A DNA stretch of 64,000 bases, from the NCBI GenBank assembly GCA_964017155.1, contig OZ024861.1, positions 22,533,713 through 22,597,712 of the forward strand, in the 5' to 3' direction. Shown here piece by piece: positions 55,891 to 64,000 of the stretch. Numbering within the stretch: position 1 is the stretch's first letter; each line of letters begins with the position of its first letter. Below the pieces are notes generated by a model. It was not told the origin of the DNA and ran no database searches. It saw nothing but the letters and a program-made list of their open reading frames with translations. Position numbers and translations under genes: made by a program. The stretch is from Oasisia sp. SBJ-2009 (taxonomy: Eukaryota > Annelida > Polychaeta > Sabellida > Siboglinidae).

Positions 55891-58129
55891 CTAAGAAATA
55901 TATTTTGTTATATGCGGCCATTTACTTTGTACTATTGACGCTTCCGCTAAAAGTAAGGCATGCAAAGCTATGCAGCTGTCATTCAGCATGTTTGATTTCA
56001 CCACTGCTTGTCGAGCTGATCTGTTGACACAATACAAGCCATTTTAATGCACCAGTTGTGTCATAACTTTTTCAGTCTTTCAAGAAAGTAGATATTATTT
56101 CTTCTTTCTAATTATAAGTGGGTTACAACAAATAACCGTTGGCGTGATTCGGTGTGGTTGATAAACACCGAGTATAAACAATTTGGTTTGTATTACGGAC
56201 TATTTCGTGCATTAGCTTATCTAAGCATTTCATTTAGGTACAGTCATTTCAAGCACTAAATTTGCCAATCGTTGACTTAAAAGGTATTCTATAAATTACA
56301 CGTATCATAACTGTCAACGAACAGGATTCCTGATGAAGTAATGAAGTAACGTTATAGTGTTAGGATGTACTTCCGGTACAAGTGCACTTCCGGCGCAAAT
56401 GCACTCTGGGACTTACGTGGTACATACTCCCGAGTGCGGTCACGTCAGTTAGTCCATTGTCTAATACATTAATTTTCATTACTTGCATGCTCAAGTAAGA
56501 GAGAATAACTTTGCGACGTCTTTTTATTTCCTGCAGGAAACAAACAACGTTGAAATGGCGATTTAATAGCAGTCGTGGAACGAGCGACTTACTCGTGTAT
56601 ATATTAACATGTTTTATTGCACATAGATGACTGGGTTTCACCACGCAACAAGCACTCGTTAATGGTTCCGCAGTTTCGCTGATGTATTTATTGGCGAGTG
56701 CATGCATCTGGAAGGAATCCGGAAACGCAGTCTCCGGAAATCGTCGCAGTTTTGTTGCTATCCCTGGGTTAGTCGTGATAGACCGGCGGTTCTTAACGTC
56801 TTATGGCAGCGAGTCAGATTCCTGACGTATGCAGACTTTATGCAAATTTAATTACCAAGTTTGTTTCGCAGGCATTTTTATATGTACCGGCTAAAGGGTA
56901 TCATACATATTCTAACCAAACGATGCATGCAGTGTTCAATATGCTAAATTAAAATATGTGAACACTTCGGCCTAATGGGAGCCTAAAGACAGTTACCTAG
57001 CTGTGTCCATTCTTCAACACTTACCGAAGCGCTTTTCACCAATGTTTTGGGAAATCAGTTAATTCGAGCATCATATCGATTTCTGATGAAGCAATCACGC
57101 AATACATCGACATTGTTGCATCAGTCGTTATTTTATCAGCTAATATATTGTTATCATCGTCATTATTGTTATTGCAAGTATTATTTTAATATGTGTAGAA
57201 ATGTACTTTCAGTAGTTGGGTAACCTAAAGACTCATACACCACGACGTTGACCTTTGAGAGCACGCGACATTCCCACGGTCAGCACCGATCCAGGTCGAT
57301 TTACGGATTCCCGGCATAGCACGGGTATCACGTAGTCCAATAACCGAGCGACAGGTAACATGCTCTAGAATCGGCATTTTTATTCCGCGTTCTGTCGCTC
57401 CTCGATTAGCGATACCATCACGTAAGAACTACAGTCGTCGATATTAACTGCATGACTGTTAATGTCCTACTGGCGTGTTCTCGGGGTGAGATCCGTCCAG
57501 TCCTCATATTGCCCGGTGTCTGTCTCATGAATCAAACTCGGTGTTCGACTCCATGGTGATGCTTATATGATGACAACTATTAGCATTCTGTTCGCGTTAC
57601 TTGCGTGTATCTGGCGAATAAAAATCACAGTCTAAATCGATCTCTCCAATCTTGCCTAGACATTCTGCTCAGTCTGGACGGGGGCAATGCTCTAGAAAAG
57701 TTTTATTTATAACATAATTTCCTATTGCGGACTTCGTGCAAACCAAACACCTGTCCGTAAAAAAGGTTATCAGCTCAAACGAGGCATTGACACGTGGATA
57801 TGGCATACATTTAGGCTGTAATAGTCGATGGTCTCAACGTAACATGCATGTTCAGCAACGTAAAAAACCACCGCGCAGAATGAAAAAATATTCCCATTTT
57901 TGGCGACATATGACAAGGCGAATTTTCCATAGACGACTTTCCGGAAAGTGTCACGTAGTTGGACAAACATAATACGCAGCGACGTGGTCAATGGACGATT
58001 ACCATTTACCATTACGATTTTTTTAATTTATCACTGTTTCGTATACGGCATGCAAGCTGTTAATCCACTAAACCATTGACATTGTGGTATTAAAGTAAGC
58101 CTAATGTAACGGTATATTCTTATATAACG

Positions 58130-58218
<89 letters not shown>

Positions 58219-58853
58219 ACGTGCGTGAGTGCGTGCGTGCGTGCGTGCGTGTGTGTGTAAGTGATAATAACCACCAAATAGCAAAACTCTTCTCAAAGGC
58301 AGTTAATTAACAAAGCGAAAGCGATAGTCGAATTATAATATCAACTTCAGTCCGGAACGAAATTTGATATAAAACCTAAAACGAAGCAGCCACAGCATAG
58401 TAGGAATGGAACTACCCGGGGAAGACAGAGGTCATTCGCCATGACATTGATGTCTTGTAGGGTCGACCACAGGCGAGACAGCGAAGTGCACAAAGGGCAA
58501 TGCACTAACTGCCGTTGGATAAAAGACTGTAGACAGGAAAGAAATGATAAATGAGGCCGTGAACACACCATGACTGGCTTGCGTCAGAATATGCACAATC
58601 GGTTTGTGAAACCTGTGAAATAATGGCAAAATAACACAAGTGGATATGCACGGATGTATTTTAGCGAATGTTCTGATACACGTCGTTGACATATAGTAAT
58701 TTCAATGCGCTATAACTTAGCATATCTTTAATTGCATATACGTCGATAGGATGATCCAATATATTCCCCCTCTGAGCTTCGAGATCGCCGCCATCTTCGC
58801 CTCGTTTTCAGAGTAAATGTGTCAGTTGCAGCTGCCGTGGTATGACCCATATC
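55891..58853. other. No gene recognised
   Basis: Unique-looking AT-rich DNA. ORFs at 56360-56707 (-), 57736-57972 (+) and 58347-58692 (-) lack recognisable motifs. A compound AT/GT/GTGC microsatellite lies at 58132-58258. Confidence 0.5.
58132..58258. repeat. (AT)n(GT)n(CGTG)n microsatellite
   Basis: About 57 bp of AT pass into GT and then CGTG units. Confidence 0.97.
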
Positions 58854-58942
58854 GGGACACATACATTACAAACAGATACTACGTATTTAACGTCAGAAAT
58901 TAACTTTCTGTCTGAAGTTAAATGTTTGTAATGTATGTGTCC
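58854..58942. repeat. Hairpin of about 89 nt with 20-bp perfect base
   Basis: GGACACATACATTACAAACA on the left pairs perfectly with TGTTTGTAATGTATGTGTCC on the right. Above an 11-nt bulge, TTTAAC pairs with GTTAAA, and GTCAGAAA pairs partly with TTTCTGTC. Confidence 0.9.
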
Positions 58943-59109
58943 TGACGCTTAGCCAGGCCACTGCGAAACCTCTGGCTTCAATTTTGTACCAATATTTGAT
59001 TCGTGTGGAATCGTAAGATAAATATTTGTTCCCTATTATGACTAGTGTTTGTGTTACATCGGAATATCGCACAGCAATTTATTATGACGCTCATTTCGAC
59101 CCAAAAACC

Positions 59110-60612
59110 ATCCTTGTAAAGATGCTCTGAATAGCCTGGTGTCGTGGTGTGAAACTAACAACCTACTGGTGTCGTGGTGTGAAACTAACAACCTACTGGT
59201 GTCGTGGTGTGAAACTAACAACCTACTGGTGTCGTGGTGTGAAACTAACAACCTACTGGTGTCGTGGTGTGAAACTAACAACCTACTGGTGTCGTGGTGT
59301 GAAACTAACAACCTACTGGTGTCGTGGTGTGAAACTAACAACCTACTGGTGTCGTGGTGTGAAACTAACAACCTACAACTGAATGCGTCCAAAACTAGAC
59401 AGATGATCGTAGATCTTAGGAAGAGAAAAAACCCACTTGCTCCCATTATTGTTAACGGCGACTCTATCGAAAGGGTGGATTGTTTTAAATTTCTAGGCAC
59501 GATAATATCAAGTGACTTAGCTTGGGAAAACAACACAGATGCTGTCGTCAAAAAGGCCCAACAAAGACTGTTCTTCCGGCGCCAACTAAAGAAGTTCGGG
59601 CTGAGGAGAGAAATTTTTGTTCAGTTCTATCGTTCTGCTATTGAGAGTATTCTTACATTTTCAATATGTGTATGGTTCGGCGGCATCAGCCAGCGCCAGA
59701 GAGGCAGGCTTGACAGAGTGGTGAAAACAGCTTCCAAAATTGTCGGTAGTGAGCTCACCTCTCTAACAGCCATATATAAAGACAGATCCAAAAAGATAGC
59801 AGGCAAAATTAAATCAGGCCAAACTCACCCCGCCCATCATCTGTTCGAATTATTACCGTCAGGGAAACGCTATAGATGCATCCGTACGAAAACAAATCGC
59901 TTTAGAAATAGTTTTTACCCGAGTGCCGTAGCAGCCTTATCAGGAATGAAATATAGAACGTAGCTGTAAAGACCCTGGAAACATGGCTATTTTCGCCACT
60001 CTGGCGGAATATTTTTTTCAGGCGCTGGTTGGTGTGGCTGAGCCGTACGCGTGTGGGGTGTGGGTGTACCTATTTTCAGTAGCGGATCGGTGGTGCTGAA
60101 CAACAATCTTCTCTTCTCCTGAAATTTTAGCTTTACTGAATAATTGTATAAAATATATATTTTAAACAAAATTGGACGCATTCAATTGTAATTATAAATA
60201 TAATTTTAAATGATATTTTAGTTCTCTTATAATGTATGTCTACTAATTTAAATTATATTTTTAGAAGATAATTTATATATATATATATATATATATTAAA
60301 AAAAATTTAAAGGACATTTTATATATATATTTATTTATTTATTAACTAGTTTACACCACGATTATGTTAAATAGATAATCTATTATTTTAATGTTGTCTT
60401 TAGTTATTTAGTATATTAAAATATTATTTTCATTTTAAAGAACACATCATGTACAATGTATATTTTATATATATATATATATATTATATTTGTTTGCCTT
60501 ATTCTAATTTATTGTATATTTAGGCACTATGTAAGTCAACGCTAGACTACATTCCAATTTATCATGTAATTTTTACACGTTGAATATGGCAATAAAGCTT
60601 TATTATTATTAA
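59110..60612 (+). pseudogene. 5'-truncated LINE with an internal in-frame tandem expansion
   Basis: The frame 59139-59963 codes the region downstream of the reverse transcriptase: NNLQLNASKTRQMIVDLRKR, VDCFKFLGTIISSDLAW, AVVKKAQQRLFFRRQLKKFG, FYRSAIESILTFSICVWFGG, LLPSGKRYR and FRNSFYPSAVAAL. This matches LINE C-termini common in fish and invertebrates. The catalytic domain is missing (5' truncation). The 3' UTR is about 640 bp, AT-rich, and ends AATAAAGCTTTATTATTATT at about 60,612. Its N-terminal part is an eightfold 30-bp repeat, described separately. Confidence 0.85.
59137..59376. repeat. 30-bp tandem repeat, 8 exact copies, inside the LINE frame
   Basis: The unit TGGTGTCGTGGTGTGAAACT plus AACAACCTAC occurs eight times in 240 bp. 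It encodes a 10-residue unit (VSWCETNNLL) in the LINE frame. The last copy flows into the single-copy LINE sequence. Confidence 0.98.
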
Positions 60613-62347
60613 TACGTAGAAAGGGTCCGCCTGGTGTCAGTATGAGTGAACACTTCCAGAAGCTACTCAACGTCCCTGGAGGCATAGATCACGACGCTTT
60701 GGACAACATCCCGCAGCGCATTATCAAGACAAGCCTAGATGAGATTCCAACTATGGATGAGATGGCTAAAGCAATCGCTGGCCTGAAAGATGGCAAAGCA
60801 CCTGGAGGAGATGGAATTCCTGCAGAAGTATGGAAGCACGGAGGAGACAATCTGTTCAGCAGACTGCACCAACTAATCACCAATGCCTGGGAGGTGGGTT
60901 CTGTACCACAAGCATGGAAGGATGCCAGCGTTGTAACCATCTACAAGAAAGGTGATCGAACAGACTGTGGGAACTATAGAGGAATCTCTCTTCTTTCCAT
61001 AGCAGGCAAGATCTTCGCCAGGATCCTACTCAACAGACTATCTACCCACATAACACCAGAGGTAGTTCCAGAGACTCAATGTGGCTTCAGAGGTAACCGA
61101 AGCACCGTGGATATGATATTTTGTCTCCGACAACTACAAGAAAAGTGCATTGAGCAGGACCGACCACTGTACATGGTATTTGTCGACTTCAGTAAGGCGT
61201 TCGATACAGTTGGGAGGACCGGGCTATGGCAGCTACTGAGGAAGTATGGATGCCCAGAGAAGTTCACAACAATGATCGAAGCACTACATACCGGAATGAA
61301 GGCGAATGTTAGTGTTGGAGGGGAAGTCTCGGAATCGTTCAGTGTCACAAATGGGGTCAAGCAAGGATGTGTACTGGCCGCCACGCTGTTCTCCATCTTC
61401 CTATCAGCAATGCTCGATGATGCTTTCCGAGACATGGGGGATGGCATCTACATACAGTCCAGACAGAGTGCTGACCTATTCAACGTCGCACACTTCAGAG
61501 CGAAGACCAAGACTACTCGGATACTGATGAGAGAGCTGCTATTCGCAGATGACAGTGCACTGGTTGCACACTCTGCTGAAGAGATGCAGAATATAGTGGA
61601 TGCTTTCTCCAATGCGTCAAAGAAGTTTGGCCTGAAGATTAACATCAAGAAGACCGAGGTGCTGTACCAACCCAACTCTACAAGAACCCGAGAGGAGGAT
61701 ATCATGGTTGATGGAAACAAGTTGAACTCTGTTCTGGAATTCACCTACCTCGGAAGCACTATATCAAGTGATGGATGCATTGACGATTAAATACAGAGGA
61801 GGATGGCCAAGGCTAGTGCATCTTTCGGCCGACTACGCCAGAGACTCTGGAACAACCACCATGTGTCCATGCGGGTTAAAGGCAAGATATACCGTGCAAT
61901 CGTGCTGTCCACCCTCCTATACGGAGCCGAGGCCTGGACAGTGTACAGACGACAGGTGAAAAAGCTGCATGCCTTCATGATGCGACATCTGCGATCGATT
62001 ATGAGGATAACCTGGATGGACAAAGTGACAAACAAGGAAATACTCGAACGGACAGGGCTGCCGTTTATGGAAGATCTTCTGATCAGAAAGAATCTCCGGT
62101 GGACTGGACACCTCATGAGGATGTCACCAGACAGGCTACCAAAGCAGGTTCTCTACTCCCAACTGTCTTCTGGTGAGAGAAAGAGAGGGCGCCCTCGTCT
62201 CCGGTTCAAGGATACCATCAAGAGAAACCTGAAGCTGAGAGACATAAAGATCGACTCCTGGACATCACTCTCACAGCAGAGAGATAAATGGAGGGCAACA
62301 GTCAAGTGATGGAAGCAGTCTTTGTCGCTTCGCGACCGACAGCATGA
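60613..62347 (+). pseudogene. 5'-truncated RTE-like LINE, one in-frame stop
   Basis: One frame from 60642 to 62309 is interrupted only by TAA at 61788-61790. It codes a reverse transcriptase (KAPGGDGIPAEVWKHGG, NYRGISLLSIAGKIFARIL, FVDFSKAFDTV, GVKQGCVLAATLFSIFLSAM, ELLFADDSALVAHS) and a C-terminal part (LLYGAEAWTVY, RWTGHLMRMSPDRLPKQVLY, RGRPRLRFKDTIKRNL). The catalytic FADD is intact. The 3' UTR is only about 38 nt and is followed by (TA)n, a tail style seen in RTE-type elements. The endonuclease is missing. It starts directly after the tail of the preceding LINE. Confidence 0.9.

Positions 62348-62348
<1 letters not shown>

Positions 62349-62416
<68 letters not shown>
62349..62416. repeat. 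(TA)n tail of the RTE-like LINE
   Basis: About 67 bp of TA directly follow the short LINE 3' UTR, so it probably arose as the element's 3' tail. Confidence 0.95.
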
Positions 62417-62419
<3 letters not shown>

Positions 62420-63123
62420 CACACGGAACGTACGCCAGATCGTTATACTAGGCACCCTTTGGTATAGCCATAGCCAGAGACATTTCATTCGGAGCAGTTG
62501 GAGCCTAATACTACAGCCTGTAAGAGAACACTCGCTGTCTTGATTGATAACGAGAGTACGGTAGTAACTGCGTGAGTTAATCAGTGTTGGAGCCGCAAGC
62601 TCGATAGATTCTCCTTATTTGAGGAAACTAGTAGAGACCCGTCCAATCATTCGTGTTGAATGTGACATGTGCGTGTAAGATTAAACACGTGTTCTTTTCA
62701 CGAGAGTTTTGAATTAACGGGTTGTAAAGTGTATGTGTAGCCGCCCCTAGCCGGATAAAACAGTGACATAGTAGAAACACATGTTACGGATGTTCGCTTC
62801 AGAACTCCAACAGCAATCTCCTCTTTCAAACGACAGTCCAACAGAACGGAGATAATCCGACTCACAACAGGTAAACAGAACCGAAATGTTGACAGTCACG
62901 TAAATATCGAATCTCCGAATCTAAAAAAATCAGAAGTTGGCACATAAAATAAAAGACAAAGTAATGCACGTACAGTGCCAGAATAGCGCTCTCGTGTTAA
63001 GTCGGTAACACACCTGCCAGCATGTCAAACACACCTGCCAGCATGTCAAACATCGGACCGTGTAGGCGTGGTTCATTTGTTAAACAAACCTTCGACTCCC
63101 TCGACATTAAACACATTAATCCT
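62417..63123. other. No gene recognised
   Basis: Unassigned DNA. A direct repeat of about 22 bp (ACACCTGCCAGCATGTCAAA) occurs twice at about 63010-63051. Confidence 0.5.
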
Positions 63124-63398
63124 CACAGAAATTCAAACAACTTGCATAACGCCATTTCTATTGGGTACTTATTTTCATAATGGCGGACGAACACATTATT
63201 GTCGTCATACGTCAGGGAATACTAGGCTCGCAGCCGATCCAGATATGACGTCATCACTCGACCGAACCTGGCAACCCGGATCGTGACGTAGATAAATGCA
63301 TGACGTAAGACCACAATAAGATGTTCGTCCGCCATTCCCCGTACGACGAAAGAGTTCGTAATAAAAAAGGCGTTATGCAGGTTGTTTGAATTTCTGTG
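63124..63398. mobile_element. Foldback MITE, 275 bp
   Basis: The left end CACAGAAATTCAAACAACTT (to 63153) and the right end (63369-63398) are 30-bp inverted repeats with one mismatch. The symmetry continues inward: AATGGCGGACGAACA near 63179 pairs with TGTTCGTCCGCCATT near 63322, and TACGTCA pairs with TGACGTA. No coding sequence. Target duplication is unclear. Confidence 0.75.
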
Positions 63399-64000
63399 AA
63401 GAATTAAATTGTGTAGTGTTGAGTGAGTTGAAATGATGCATTTGTGCAGCGTAGTATTACAGTTATCAAATTATAACGTGTTATTATGTCAGTTTTGACT
63501 GGTGATGCGATCCAGGTAAATCGGTGTCTGGTTCTACCAGAAATTAAGGGGTGTCAGGTTAGAAATTGGATTGTGTGAAAATGAGGTATTAAAATTTCAC
63601 GAATTTTATGCAGCACATGTGTGAATGAAGGCTAAATAATGTCTGAACGACTGTAAGGCTAACTATACGTGCCATTCACAAGACATAACTAAAAACACAT
63701 GCCTGACAATAAACAAACCTACATAACATAAAGTGAAAATTATTAATAAAGCACCATAATGAAAACACTACATACACGTCAAACTGACCAAACATATTTG
63801 AAAGATACGTGTAGGATACTAGAAACATAAAGCGACAGACAACATAGGCGCATGAGTAATTCTGCCTTAATAGGCGTTAAGCAGAATACTATCATTGACC
63901 TCACTTAAACACCTCGTCCCATAAAGCCTATGCTTTTATTTGTTAACATAAATAAATAAAACAACTAAACCAACCATTTGATTGAAACTTAAACTATATA
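63399..64000. other. No gene recognised
   Basis: AT-rich sequence with no ORF, repeat or RNA motif that I can support. Confidence 0.5.

Noticed and set aside
59054..59551. Minus-strand ORF with repeated LLVSHHDTSR units
   Set aside because: Antisense shadow of the 30-bp repeat in a LINE fragment.

Overview
This is eukaryotic, animal-type DNA. One gene has at least 16 short exons with GT-AG introns, and the introns are packed with microsatellites, minisatellites, SINEs and MITEs. Several LINE clades, a Ty3/Gypsy element and a 52-bp satellite fill the rest. The proteins and repeats suggest a marine invertebrate (lophotrochozoan or invertebrate deuterostome), but the sequence alone does not fix the phylum.

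Layout. 1-238 (-): first coding exon of an axonemal protein resembling PPP1R32/SAXO4. 239-1920: head-to-head intergenic region. 1921-23916 (+): a complete multi-exon gene for an 814-residue protein with an acidic N-terminus, a Sec23/Sec24-type zinc finger, a von Willebrand factor A domain with a full metal-binding MIDAS set, and a Sec23-like C-terminal region. It resembles proteins annotated as 'circularly permutated Ras protein 1-like', yet no GTPase motif is visible. Reading phase is preserved across all 15 introns. Those introns hold a TTAA-flanked 2.3-kb piggyBac-like relic, a TTAA-flanked foldback MITE, a LINE tail, SINE copies and four different minisatellites (32, 47, 29 and 34/31 bp).

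23917-31852: 3' UTR and gene-poor DNA with a hAT-type MITE, a 144-bp CA tract and a 504-bp (AATG)n tract. 31853-40800: LINE fragments and a 4.74-kb Ty3/Gypsy element (35331-40069) with two 225-bp LTRs that differ at five positions. The Gypsy element sits inside an older repeat tail whose relative lies at 9421-9495. 40801-46404: no recognisable gene.

46405-55436: a 52-bp satellite array. About 74 monomers lie left and about 8 right of a nearly full-length two-ORF LINE (50636-55030, -) inserted into it. 55640-62416: another SINE copy, a hairpin, then two LINEs in tandem (59110-60612 and 60613-62347). The first carries an eightfold in-frame 30-bp expansion. 63124-63398: a foldback MITE.

The only host genes I can support are the two at the left end. 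Everything else is mobile or tandemly repeated DNA, or DNA in which I recognise nothing. The points of greatest interest are the vWA/Sec23-like protein lacking its expected GTPase, the satellite array and its internal 40-monomer duplication, and the minisatellites that multiply splice-site-like sequences inside introns of the host gene.
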